Shown piece after piece: positions 30,801-37,257 of a stretch of 64,000 nt of DNA (position 1 is its first letter; each line of letters opens with the position of its first letter). The position numbers and the translations under genes were made by a program. The notes beneath the pieces were generated by a model that saw only the letters and a program-made list of their open reading frames with translations, had not been told where the DNA came from and searched no databases. The stretch is from JBBQYD01 sp942493075 (GTDB lineage Bacteria > Verrucomicrobiota > Verrucomicrobiia > Limisphaerales > UBA8199). The stretch lies in the NCBI GenBank assembly GCA_942493075.1, contig OW818681.1, positions 930,001 to 994,000 of the forward strand, written 5' to 3'.

Positions 30801-31741
30801 TGCCAGCGCGGCCCGAGGCCGGTCTTGCGGCAGCCTGGGTCAGTTACGCCTACAATGCGCGTGGCCAGTTGGTTCAGGTGCAGCATACGGGCGGTGTCAC
30901 ACGAACTGTTCAGCAGGCCTACGATTCACGCGGAGATTTGCGGGTCAAATCCACCCCGGAAGGCACCCTGAGCTACAGCTACAATAACTTTGGCGAGCTC
31001 GTGTGCATCTCCGCTCGCACGAACTACACGGGTTGGTCTGGAACAACATCCGAATTCGAGAATCTGAGTGTCCTGAACACCAATGCCTCGAGCGCCGTTT
31101 GGAATTACCAGTACGATGGCCAGGGACGCTTGTCGCAGGTGAGTTCGGATTCCGAGGTGGCCGATGCCACTTATGCCTACAGTGCGGTGGGAAGCCTTGC
31201 CACAACCACCTATCGAAACGGAATCACCTCGGGGTATGACTACAACCCGCGCAACTGGCTGCGCCGCGTACGCAGCACCCGGGGAACCGCGTTGGTCGCT
31301 AACTTCGACTACGATGAGGCCGGAACCAACGCTATCGCAGGCGTGGGCGGATCATCCGAGTGGGATAGCCGAAGGCTCTCGCCGACAGGCCAGCGCCGTC
31401 GGGTGGTTGAGCACCTGGCGGAGAGCACCCGCACCGTTGATTACGATTACGATGCCCTGAAACGGTTGGTGACAGAAACGGTGCGGCCTAGCATTACGGG
31501 AACTCCAGTTGGAGCCGCCAGTTATCAGGGCACAACACCAGGGACAGGTTATGATCGGGTCGGTAACCGCCGGTCACGCGAGGTATTCGGGATGCCCGGG
31601 TTGACGACCTATGCAGGGCATCAGTTTGATGAGCGTGATCGGCTCAATCCTGGAACCGAGTTTGGTTATGATGCCAACGGAAACACGACCAACGACAACA
31701 ATGGCGGTACATTTACCTTTATGATGCTGAGGATCGCCTGA
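15851..31741 (+). CDS. Giant secreted Rhs/YD-repeat toxin, N-terminal part (frameshifted)
   Basis: 5296 residues up to a stop created by a 2-nt insertion at about 31711. In order: signal peptide (residues 1-22), unique N-domain, Calx-beta-like domain (about 472-577), four Ig-like domains (759-1105) and a fifth at 1287-1370, nidogen-like domain (1478-1680), chitobiase-C-like segment (1689-1765), LamG-like domain (1770-1980), four more Ig-like domains to about 2350, RCC1-like repeats with SWGWNEWGQLGNG (2453-2950), fibronectin-III-like domains to about 3950, an Rhs N-terminal cap (3950-4090) and YD repeats (about 4330 onward). Known Rhs shells enclose a C-terminal toxin, and the stalk probably presents the shell at the cell surface. 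There is no PAAR or VgrG domain, so type VI delivery is not indicated. Without the insertion the protein would run to 33642 (5929 residues). Confidence 0.85.
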   Translation: MKTCAGVRSLLFAFLAIHTAFAGSNDQDLSRHVLTRAPHHKVTAVVESVTNAAGGVEIFTNRVTIVANGLQRRQGELWVDASPSLVKSNAAFYYVGAAFEARFPATLNSESLLVRMPDGERLEITVIGLAYFDWALQTNVLIGGIVEKPGAIIESNHVSYADCFDDVRADVIYHCERGALHQNINLREQLPPPEAWGLNSTSTFLVVLSEVHHSPKAQIRKKSFPTVTGDLADEDIRLGSMRLIPGEAFLKVNGKQMKGMRVAKQHSEIDGRKILFEKIPLINIRSQLQELPPVGGLSTNSSTAGATNSSTAKQKRFFAAGSLPAPERLVENTRKHQLALLPESKTSFVIDWDLVVNADQMNFDYGTYIIDGDVYIYDGYFSPDVVIKYTRGSSLQLDTFHWNGSGEEKAVMTSINDTSVGEGADEYQDWESPYDGEYGPALVVDASDLSLAQSKFDVYYASPGIIAEPCYVTVTALDKSADKNTAGDTASFRIQRSLTDSVLTVYYSTSGAAQAGTDYAALPGAVTFSAGQAATNIVVTPLQTHNIPFSRLNLVLSASGQYVLGTESDAQVFIRDSSLPAPPLLINMDLATDDSPEVGPAAIGQSASDYWNAMHSSYSQWAISNDLHNASYVQTSISCTLSNTPGSWGFSCPDPMQGNYVYRSSGPAFMVLSNVPAGFYDLYLYSQDGNYDLAVGAQGYGNRRTHDWPVRLPFIWEEGVQYAAFRGFEVHAGETVKVTLNAGVDGYSVLGGFQLINLPPPSITTQPSDLTVNQGENAGWNVTAKGALPLSYQWKRNGTIIQGATLSSLLIGNVQPSHAAGYSLTVSNVAGQVVSRTATLTVRTPPVIVAQPAGQAVAEGSLCTFTVGVTGTSPKQYQWQFQGTDITGATGSSFTMVSAQTFRAGEYRVKVSNAAGSALSSSALLQVLLAPTITMQPTNVVANTGQEARFDVAATGSPTLQYQWMHADTNLPGATSAALVLPNVQERDAGSYKVRTWNGAGQQISTNAILRLVSRPVIILQPQNLQIEAGATGSFSVVATSPLPMGYQWKRGGTRLSDRAGLSGSTSATLQITAATSQDVGIYTVEVTNADGTTISAPAALTVCSSAGTRWVDRVLSPKWVRFQEYNEVQNNQTGVSGHQPTPCSQDVEFVFDNPKVIVGYNLSVSLSGWDSRHLEWYQKRRELNFGVDNNGESCAGPPERMQIYASVDGGTGLMLVYDHTFAWMEWEIDLEQHVLRTRIQIPSQYFGSKGQACSKVFIRLINGCHAGLVISPIERVQEDTVSACDGPPMIVGQPSDQSVCLGGRVTLKASVQGSPPMRFRWMLNGNVIQGETSETLAIAAVSPFSYGKYAVEVMNRFGTITSRSASIAPAYGQTVSVTKLTDPEESCSDGVFEISRNCSDGDLVVFYSVTNYSRPDQGYETSITLPNGKSSVLISIPASLGDPGDEVILQLLAGNYTVGPDAVSMMTIQPLSPLIRSGFDLDELPPNDDHSGPLVSLGFPVRLDRFSFFESLYVNNNGNVTFTESLEEWTPDVLKSLDYLIAPFWADVDTKGVGKVKYGTGEVNGHKAFGITWQDVGYYRQQVDKTNLFQLLLIDRSDAEFGDFDIELNFQRIQWETGSASQGSSGFGGVSARVGFNLGSDFFEMYGSGKPGKLIDGGPNALVSGSHGSCRNGRYIYQVRKGRALLPPVEFSPPWTNVLPVTVSMAIPDRPTATIRYTVDGSLPTEFSQLYSSPVEVLTNTQIRARGFAPGHAPSSITSGTYGDAAPCPQGIIAWWPGDGNLADRTGRHNGLCMTPGEGVFAPKFDIGVVGQAFKFDSSSGAMIRTSETSIDSTSFTVEGWVNSSSPRGGCLFERHAPGSTNYAVTLGAVGGHEQSIEFTVMGSAKVSCNVPVGQWVHFAAVCAELDADRHAIQLYLNGLLASEIVATNLDTTPARACFVLGSRVDGTERFYGLVDEISVYSRSLFSAEIFYIFQSAKGKLAPPVHDGFLAHGLVFEPAASGGSVTAGDRASFGAFAEGENLTYYWKRDGLDVDSSQPGWDANRAPFLILEHCDATNAGNYSLTVSNQFGSTNLSGLDLFVAPSVLRILAQPQDQVVYAGDSVRFQVVAIGSGTLTYSWEHDRVPVPGGTTASLVIPAALESHGGGYKVIVESSGADPVESETATLYVNSVRPPAIWEHPKDQVVYAGQGASLVVSATGTAPLNYQWYRDGEVLYGATKQILTLVPTSAQIHLKVRVWNSAGEVESRNALVVVTNTGLSPFIVRSPNSQTNLVGETAVFEVVATGASPLIYQWSFKGSEIPGETDAFLRLEKIGLYDSGTYSVIVSNSSGIAQASAGLLVTTVDQPSISFMKQLRLPEVEGTFRITGKDLEKNSDATNYTYFVVEKVLRGTLYVDGDLYSSGDRIVEHSSALTWSAPAGAANATNPVFVVHVATDHARSSNSVPVFLQHHLRSQLYSWGWNEWGQLGNGWYSLEETAPFVMNQGLQWQRDYGFLIQDTVSHPYEPLPASSAYNWTNSIHMEQQPQEVMGISNAISIISDMRSADVVTSDGQLWQWGENWSSTVFGIARLTTHPKQDKAFALGELDIPSNVYFPGIISPAPLRYRAPRLCGQPEPFTGLKAICGGRLAGGWRIALKDDGTLWSWGGLDDPMYRQTGVQGRDPDADGDLVSTSFGRHLVTPMPIEIPCVSPATPDGRKVIEVRSGECGAVARCADGTIWWWGSVATPDWEYDKFVDREYHEKWKPTLLPSLGTNPPVRQMSANFNHYVFLKENGDVLELGYVPSLDNSGLVGLGLDIFTPFIHSPSPMEMQEAHTNAPQRVAGLPSNIVQVSAGWAFGAALTSEGKVWIWGHRTPYKPWLANEERIRPTLISTMADITNVVAFGNYGIMAIDNRGLLWGWGLNYRGCQLGPMGDIDWDGTSNFKAEAVRIPGIENATELHCTEHNVFVLGTREEGKPVGLKGVGLDQSARISWQPYPGAESYYVFRSTSRDDGYELLVITNSLEVIDNGPLVNGTTYYYRVAAKVNGSLTANSWEVAVRPQEPPGAVTQFLCTHGCRGAVLSWNPPGNIEISQPVEYRIERATNSSPPIFILIATQPTNVLSYLDEGFSEGASYRVTAWNYSGGTPSDPLQPTGAKVCAPAPYISPAWRAELRAEREQVTEGYDRVTLRWSGPAIENQSSWRFASHHFPDDYGTNLINELVTPTRALSGWLWDRMTSAHGVLLGSNNEPKPAALAQALNQIIESIHSGTNGCIYTTDLGLPTTPIIEALLAKETLTPAERVQLNRRLLDYSYLYTQFFLSGSVWGNGDGGVSANWLVQSYEIPPDGPDYLPNSLVQKFSPADQALFATASSSVRLGLVTSNLNYIMTQPSDGIRGSFYKESMLGNATLSDQTKALLNRTTAPATGQELVMLNRLLIQDLCPGLMTPGPNWGSNLSGFRLHYSLSPTGTEKTIRHYTRDLGLPKPVRQHDNEVVWEFSFGVAPYSVCWASVSALVSADEGEASLQVGPLSPAGKPWPFGLRAISGYQQVYLDWKDDPRYASFDVRYTTDPWDTPSLLLASNLKVNRFWHATTNNTQYRYRVTAYPYDSGEALVSEVVAASPSNDSRLGPNSGLIFSAEATPYSGSVLVEWTVPHLPGIDAEALGQTNWQFYLERATSDGHYDILTEMSYGLAFFDDEAANRQTYTYRVSAIDTNYNRYLAVASLKGGNPGQTNVTPSEDLAFTLLPLQPGDGYVKIAWPPIRATGFKVQHSSEGGPFSDIGQFFSSSARENATNCCYHLDAQNGIDHSYRVIAITPTGVEITSDVKTARPLGSLAPLPPRRINASQIKEGGQRSMHLSWPAVRGAASYQLFSRINGALDLVYQGAADQCVYNLPSAASSVLDEGSVRTYPLDFEVRTLNLAKLPSEPYAQRIIWEEDNVQEGAATNLCLRVGAWTSTNGSSLSVIGPTNLVLSVEFDFIRVARVVYYANGNPIGSVEGGSEFLWSRVPGGSNLVWATVEVAGLNPANISAKSLFRTTPSVVEVTIRPELSAYQTAVTDLQLPAPALPIVLSRAYSSRITNSTLSDLAVGWNASWTAPSVTLSAPLETGWKPASSEFLSTTYYSIGESQNHVLTVTTPDGQSAYFQVGIKQAPEMRHEMFEWLYDTVEMEVLPYDPNQGTLSGIYRADLQVENSEVWEEASISLSVPRGVLQYSTPTGISYYFKPDPGDPLRWRLSYIEDLNANRIDYLYSSNPPYRLERIQHSCGRFVFFEHRSQDLLVYTQDPRWGALPDLQYTIIDGYLRQVIRPVGRNDSSTLAVTDYEYGTTNVSASGYSAANARRLVTSYDVRGIRVLANQYTGDGDLLSQTDANGKVTNYSLDDQNKLQISKTVGTNTTSVTVNHDLSGAISDVTDGSSSLTNSYDPQGRLTTQTDASANSKIFHYDEQDRMTGETDQLGNSTRTEFNELGLPTLSVDANRNTNIYSYDKRGNTLAHLSPRGMRTSYEYYSPGKIASNSPTLLMRESIIDGSIPYQVMRDYRYTPAGDLEQTTEYCADKSTQGTVDSPITSWFAYYPNGDRLAEIKVRLLPSGQQEFICTEFRSDALGRVTNTVTKVSQTPCGTSAVNDWVNNSGIWTVLQSTTATYDLAGRIITSTDAYGHTTTSEYDVSGNLIETRYPDGTVSRTAYDGFGRQEWSQDRAYPSNQLTTASASRSVYDSAGRMVRSERWDKVTLKKEANMSAVLRSGAARPNAVVFLEGQGQQAQRRHFSRTVYDSLGQVQYSVSPKGAVTEFKYDAAGRRTNSITYLAYTASTTDPEAAINPGAGAQPVVTSFTYDPNGNQATVTDGLGQTTSYFYDEENRLVKTVFPAAAGESPGVRQTFYDGLGRRIREEDESGTATEYVYDFRGLLQAVKLAVDSASPTVTQFRYDTLGNLITQEDAEKRVTYFEYDALGRRVKRILPGGFVQGFGYDSVAWQNQTLARSFVTNFNGQVIVITNDCMGRIMSKALPARPEAGLAAAWVSYAYNARGQLVQVQHTGGVTRTVQQAYDSRGDLRVKSTPEGTLSYSYNNFGELVCISARTNYTGWSGTTSEFENLSVLNTNASSAVWNYQYDGQGRLSQVSSDSEVADATYAYSAVGSLATTTYRNGITSGYDYNPRNWLRRVRSTRGTALVANFDYDEAGTNAIAGVGGSSEWDSRRLSPTGQRRRVVEHLAESTRTVDYDYDALKRLVTETVRPSITGTPVGAASYQGTTPGTGYDRVGNRRSREVFGMPGLTTYAGHQFDERDRLNPGTEFGYDANGNTTNDNNGGTFTFMMLRIA

Positions 31742-32977
31742 TCCGCTTCTCGAAAGCCGGTACCACGGTGGAGTTCGCCTACGACGACTCCGGGAATCGA
31801 GTGAAGAAGGCGGTTACTCGGAATGACACGACCACTGTGACGAGGTATCTGGTAGAGGATCGCAACCCCACCGGCTATGCGCAGGTGATGGAGGAGATCC
31901 CGGATCAATCAACCGTGGGATTGGTGGGATACTGGCGATTCGACGAAGCTACAGGCACCACAGCCCTGGATCAATCGGTCAATGGTTACAACGGAACGTT
32001 AGTGAATGGACCTGTCCGAAGTTCCGGCAGGGCAGGTGGGGCCGTGACTTTTGATGGAGTCAACGATTACATCCAGGTAGGTGCGCAGCCAGGGTTGACG
32101 GTGAGTGCAGAGTTGACGGCCAGTGCCTGGATTTATTTAACAGGCACCGGAGGCAGTATTATCAACAACGAGGGCCAATATGCCCTGGGGGTGATTAGTG
32201 GTAATCTTTGTTGGGGCGTGGCGAACGAGGATCCCGGATGGCATTGGATTGGCACCGGTTGGGCGGTGCCAGCCAACCAGTGGGTTCATGTGGCGATCGT
32301 CTATGGCAATGGCGGGATGCGTGCCTATGCCAACGGTGCGCTGATTCAAACCTACAGTAATGCCTCCGGTCCTATCGTAGATGCCCTTCCAGTGCTAAAC
32401 GATTTCCGAATCGGCGGGCGGCAGTCGGGAGGCCACTATTTTGCCGGGAGTATCGACGAGGTGCGTGTGTATAACCGGGCCTTAACTGCAACGGAGGTTC
32501 GGGGCCTGGCAGGCGATAGCGTTCAGTATGTCTATGGCCTGGATCTGATCAGTCAAAAGCGCAATGGCACGACCCGCTACTACGGTTACGACGGACTGGG
32601 CAGCGTGCGGTATGTGGCCGATGATGCCGGCCTTGTCGTCGATGCATACACTTACGATGCGTTTGGGATTTTGACGGAGCGCAAGGCGCGAACTTCTGGC
32701 GGAACCTGGGCCTTGTTCGACATCTCTCAGCCAGAGACACCTCCCCCCGGCACCACCCCCACCGTCAATAACTACCGTTATACTGGCGAGCAATGGGATC
32801 AAGACCTCGGGATGTACTACCTCCGCGCCCGATACTACAAACCCGATCTCGGCAGGTTCTGGACGATGGATTCCTTTGAGGGGAATAGCCAGGACCCGCT
32901 CGGCCTGCACAAGTATCTGTATGCGCACAACAAGCCCGTAGACATGACGGATCCGTCCGGGCATGAGAGCATTATCA
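30141..32977 (+). repeat. Rhs core duplication, copy 1
   Basis: The last 2.8 kb of the Rhs core of the giant gene is repeated at 34423-37257, with offset 4282 before the 2-nt insertion and 4280 after it. Scattered differences occur up to about 31075. From there to about 32711 I see no difference except that insertion. Similarity fades at the conserved DPSGHE that ends the core. Confidence 0.9.
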
Positions 32978-33642
32978 GCGTAAATAGCAGCATCGCCATC
33001 GGACTGCGGATTACGGCTCAAGTCGGAATTCGAGTCGCCGCAGCCTATGATCGCGTCGAGTGGCTTCGCGACGGCGTAACAATCCTCCAGAAGCTTGCCG
33101 CCACGGGTGCAGTCGATCCAATCGCGCTGGGGATGTTCGCCTCCGATTTTATCCCCTTCAAGAAGACCTGGGATAAGTTGGCCATCTACGGCAACAAACT
33201 ATGGGGAGCCGGCACAACGCTGAATCGGACGTTCCAGTCTCTCATACAATCAGGAGGACGTACGGTTCGAGCTGCGGAGCAAATGGGAGAAATTGGCGCG
33301 GCGTTCGTCGCCAGAAAAATGGGTATGCGCCCGACAGGCTTCATGCCGAGGTATCATGGAATTGATGATGTTTACGAGTTCAATGGAAAGTTCGTCATTT
33401 TGGAAGCCAAAGGCGGCACCTCAATGCTTGCAGAAGGGCAGATGAGCCAGAATTGGATTCGAGAGAAGATTCGCGAACTGAAGGCCAAGGGAGACCCTTG
33501 GGGAGTGAAACTCGAGCAAGCAATGGGAAATGATCAACTTCAAGGAATGGTCGTAACAACAAAGATCAACGCGAATGGCGTGGTTCAAGACCCGGAGTTC
33601 ATATTGAAGGAACTGCGAGATATCGGCCAAAACTCTTTCTGA
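31768..33642 (+). CDS. Rhs C-terminal part with PD-(D/E)xK nuclease tip
   Basis: The continuation of the giant gene in the shifted frame; homology resumes at about 31712 although the first possible start in this frame is GTG 31768, without a ribosome site. It contains the last YD unit, a LamG-like domain inserted in the core (residues 50-241), the Rhs-associated core (YYGYDGLGSVRYVADDAG, YRYTGEQWDQDLGMYYLRA, DPSGHES) and a 225-residue tip. The tip ends in a restriction-endonuclease-like site: GIDDVYEF (D533/D534), then ILEAKGG (E546-x-K548), with a following strand in GMVVTTKI. I infer a DNase or RNase toxin released from the shell. As the sequence stands, this tip would not be joined to the secreted stalk. 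The immunity gene starts 10 nt after its stop. Confidence 0.8.
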   Translation: MEFAYDDSGNRVKKAVTRNDTTTVTRYLVEDRNPTGYAQVMEEIPDQSTVGLVGYWRFDEATGTTALDQSVNGYNGTLVNGPVRSSGRAGGAVTFDGVNDYIQVGAQPGLTVSAELTASAWIYLTGTGGSIINNEGQYALGVISGNLCWGVANEDPGWHWIGTGWAVPANQWVHVAIVYGNGGMRAYANGALIQTYSNASGPIVDALPVLNDFRIGGRQSGGHYFAGSIDEVRVYNRALTATEVRGLAGDSVQYVYGLDLISQKRNGTTRYYGYDGLGSVRYVADDAGLVVDAYTYDAFGILTERKARTSGGTWALFDISQPETPPPGTTPTVNNYRYTGEQWDQDLGMYYLRARYYKPDLGRFWTMDSFEGNSQDPLGLHKYLYAHNKPVDMTDPSGHESIISVNSSIAIGLRITAQVGIRVAAAYDRVEWLRDGVTILQKLAATGAVDPIALGMFASDFIPFKKTWDKLAIYGNKLWGAGTTLNRTFQSLIQSGGRTVRAAEQMGEIGAAFVARKMGMRPTGFMPRYHGIDDVYEFNGKFVILEAKGGTSMLAEGQMSQNWIREKIRELKAKGDPWGVKLEQAMGNDQLQGMVVTTKINANGVVQDPEFILKELRDIGQNSF

Positions 33643-33652
33643 CGGCAATCCT

Positions 33653-34414
33653 ATGCGGAGAAATCTTTTCGAAAAGTTCGGAGCAACATTTGAACTCGGT
33701 CAGTTTTATCCAGCCTACGAGCGCAAGCTCAACGCTGTTGAACCTGATTGGCTCGTCCCTGGATCAAAAGCGGCTCTAGTGGATGATGCTACCTTTATTG
33801 CACTATTCTACTGGTGCGAAGGAAGGAGTGGAGACGCAAAAACTTACGCCGCTGAATGTGTGAAGCACGGCGTCGAGTATTTTTTCGGTAAATGGCGTGA
33901 AGAAATACCGACGGACCTCAAGACGCGGGATGCCGTTTGGTGGAGGATTCACGCCACGTGGGTGACGCCGTTCCGAGAAGCATTGTGTTGGGCGACAGCA
34001 CTCGGTGATTGGAAGGCGGTCCAACTCTTAGCCGAGTATCCGGCGAAAGAGACCAGGCCGGGTGTCGATGCAACTCGGGAAGACGCTGCCGCCTGCTTTG
34101 CTTTGGCGAGTCTGTTGCGCGGGTCGGCTCCTTCTGACTACGAGGCGTGCTTTGGCGTAATTCAAAGAGGCAAAAAGGAGAAACCCAAACTGGTAGCAGG
34201 TGTCGTTCGGGCCTTGCAGGCAAGGAACGCAGACCAATTCCAGAAATGCCTTGAAGCGTATCTGCACTACTTCCGCAAATCGGAGTTCAAGAAAACGTCG
34301 TTGGACAAGCTGCTTTGTTTGGACGGCACAACGCTGCTCAATCTCGGCCTTCACGTGGGGTTGGCTTTTAGCATCCCCCCGGAAGTTGAAGACCACATCA
34401 TCCGCCTGAAATGA
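33653..34414 (+). CDS. Immunity protein for the PD-(D/E)xK tip
   Basis: A 253-residue cytoplasmic, helix-rich protein without signal peptide. Its place 10 nt behind the nuclease tip, and a paralogue at 41696 placed identically behind a remnant of a related tip, mark it as the cognate immunity protein. Readable landmarks are WWRIHATWVTPFREALCWA, LLAEYPAKETRPGVDATRED and FRKSEFKKTSLDKLL. It loosely recalls the Imm49 family, but this is from memory and not secure. The stretch 33938-34156 is base-for-base identical to 41981-42199, while both flanks differ. Confidence 0.75.
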   Translation: MRRNLFEKFGATFELGQFYPAYERKLNAVEPDWLVPGSKAALVDDATFIALFYWCEGRSGDAKTYAAECVKHGVEYFFGKWREEIPTDLKTRDAVWWRIHATWVTPFREALCWATALGDWKAVQLLAEYPAKETRPGVDATREDAAACFALASLLRGSAPSDYEACFGVIQRGKKEKPKLVAGVVRALQARNADQFQKCLEAYLHYFRKSEFKKTSLDKLLCLDGTTLLNLGLHVGLAFSIPPEVEDHIIRLK

Positions 34415-34422
34415 GCCTTAAG

Positions 34423-37257
34423 CCGTTACTGAGTTCACGTATGATGCCGCTGGAAGAAGGACCAACTCCATTACTTATCTCGCTTATACCGCAAGCATGA
34501 CCGACCCGGAGGCCGCTATTAATCCCGGTGCTGGCGCTCAGCCCGTCGTTACTTCCTTCACCTATGATCCCAACGGGAATCAAGCGACTGTCACCGATGA
34601 CCTCGGCCACACCACCTCCTACTTCTACGATGAGGAGAACAGACTTGTAAAAACAGTCTTCCCGGCTGCTGCCGGGGAATCCCCAGGCATCCACCAAACG
34701 TTCTATGACGGATTGGGACGCCGCATCCGTGAGGAGGACGAGGCGGGCACTGCAACCGAGTACGTTTACGATTTTCGCGGGCTGCTCCAAGCTGTAAAGC
34801 TCGCGGTGGACTCGGCGTCTCCAACGGTCACGCAGTTCCGGTATGACACCCTCGGCAATCTGATCACGCAAGAGGATGCCGAGAAACGAGTCACCTATTT
34901 CGAGTATGACGCTCTGGGGCGCCGGGTCAAACGGATACTGCCTGGCGGGTCGGTCCAGGGGTTTGGGTATGATTCAGTGGCCTGGCAGAACCAGACTCTT
35001 GCGCGCAGCTTCGTAACGAACTTTAATGGACAGGTCATCGTGATCACCAACGACTGCATGGGACGTATTATGTCCAAGGCGCTTCCAGCCCGGCCCGAGG
35101 CCGGTCTTGCGGCAGCCTGGGTCAGTTACGCCTACAATGCGCGTGGCCAGTTGGTTCAGGTGCAGCATACGGGCGGTGTCACACGAACCGTCCAGCAGGC
35201 CTACGATTCACGCGGGGATTTGCGAGTCAAATCCACTCCCGAAGGCACCCTGAGCTACAGCTACAATAATTTTGGCGAGCTCGTGTGCATTTCCGCTCGC
35301 ACAAACTTCACGGGTTGGTCTGGAACGACATCAGCCTTCGAGGATCTGAGTGTTTTGAACACCAATGCCTCGAGCGCCGTTTGGAATTACCAGTACGATG
35401 GCCAGGGACGCTTGTCGCAGGTGAGTTCGGATTCCGAGGTGGCCGATGCCACTTATGCCTACAGTGCGGTGGGAAGCCTTGCCACAACCACCTATCGAAA
35501 CGGAATCACCTCGGGGTATGACTACAACCCGCGCAACTGGCTGCGCCGCGTACGCAGCACCCGGGGAACCGCGTTGGTCGCTAACTTCGACTACGATGAG
35601 GCCGGAACCAACGCTATCGCAGGCGTGGGCGGATCATCCGAGTGGGATAGCCGAAGGCTCTCGCCGACAGGCCAGCGCCGTCGGGTGGTTGAGCACCTGG
35701 CGGAGAGCACCCGCACCGTTGATTACGATTACGATGCCCTGAAACGGTTGGTGACAGAAACGGTGCGGCCTAGCATTACGGGAACTCCAGTTGGAGCCGC
35801 CAGTTATCAGGGCACAACACCAGGGACAGGTTATGATCGGGTCGGTAACCGCCGGTCACGCGAGGTATTCGGGATGCCCGGGTTGACGACCTATGCAGGG
35901 CATCAGTTTGATGAGCGTGATCGGCTCAATCCTGGAACCGAGTTTGGTTATGATGCCAACGGAAACACGACCAACGACAACAATGGCGGTACTTACCTTT
36001 ATGATGCTGAGGATCGCCTGATCCGCTTCTCGAAAGCCGGTACCACGGTGGAGTTCGCCTACGACGACTCCGGGAATCGAGTGAAGAAGGCGGTTACTCG
36101 GAATGACACGACCACTGTGACGAGGTATCTGGTAGAGGATCGCAACCCCACCGGCTATGCGCAGGTGATGGAGGAGATCCCGGATCAATCAACCGTGGGA
36201 TTGGTGGGATACTGGCGATTCGACGAAGCTACAGGCACCACAGCCCTGGATCAATCGGTCAATGGTTACAACGGAACGTTAGTGAATGGACCTGTCCGAA
36301 GTTCCGGCAGGGCAGGTGGGGCCGTGACTTTTGATGGAGTCAACGATTACATCCAGGTAGGTGCGCAGCCAGGGTTGACGGTGAGTGCAGAGTTGACGGC
36401 CAGTGCCTGGATTTATTTAACAGGCACCGGAGGCAGTATTATCAACAACGAGGGCCAATATGCCCTGGGGGTGATTAGTGGTAATCTTTGTTGGGGCGTG
36501 GCGAACGAGGATCCCGGATGGCATTGGATTGGCACCGGTTGGGCGGTGCCAGCCAACCAGTGGGTTCATGTGGCGATCGTCTATGGCAATGGCGGGATGC
36601 GTGCCTATGCCAACGGTGCGCTGATTCAAACCTACAGTAATGCCTCCGGTCCTATCGTAGATGCCCTTCCAGTGCTAAACGATTTCCGAATCGGCGGGCG
36701 GCAGTCGGGAGGCCACTATTTTGCCGGGAGTATCGACGAGGTGCGTGTGTATAACCGGGCCTTAACTGCAACGGAGGTTCGGGGCCTGGCAGGCGATAGC
36801 GTTCAGTATGTCTATGGCCTGGATCTGATCAGTCAAAAGCGCAATGGCACGACCCGCTACTACGGTTACGACGGACTGGGCAGCGTGCGGTATGTGGCCG
36901 ATGATGCCGGCCTTGTCGTCGATGCATACACTTACGATGCGTTTGGGATTTTGACGGAGCGCAAGGCGCGAACTTCTGGCGGAACCTGGGCCTGGTTCGA
37001 CATCTCTCAGCCAGAGACACCTCCCCCCGGCACCACCCCCACCGTCAATAACTACCGTTATACTGGCGAGCAATGGGATCAAGACCTCGGGATGTACTAC
37101 CTCCGCGCCCGATACTACAAACCCGATTTCGGCAGGTTCTGGACGATGGATTCCTACGAGGGCAGCAGCCAGGACCCCCTGAGCCTGCATAAGTATCTGT
37201 ATTGCCAGGGCAATTCGGTCAACGCCATTGACCCATCCGGGCATGAATCCTTCATTG
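34423..37257 (+). repeat. Rhs core duplication, copy 2 (orphan cassette)
   Basis: Homology to the giant gene begins abruptly at 34423, eight bases after the immunity stop, and an in-frame TAA (34419-34421) sits just before it. The copy has no stalk, signal peptide or evident promoter. It lacks the 2-nt insertion and is open throughout. Confidence 0.9.

Noticed and set aside
31700..31760. Programmed ribosomal frameshift in the giant gene
   Set aside because: No slippery heptamer or pseudoknot-like stem at the site, and copy 2 simply lacks the two bases.
15851..33642. Type VI secretion effector
   Set aside because: No PAAR, VgrG or adaptor gene in the window and a Sec signal peptide at the N-terminus; although the Tdi1-like gene at 51626 belongs to a family with a type VI member, that family is broader.
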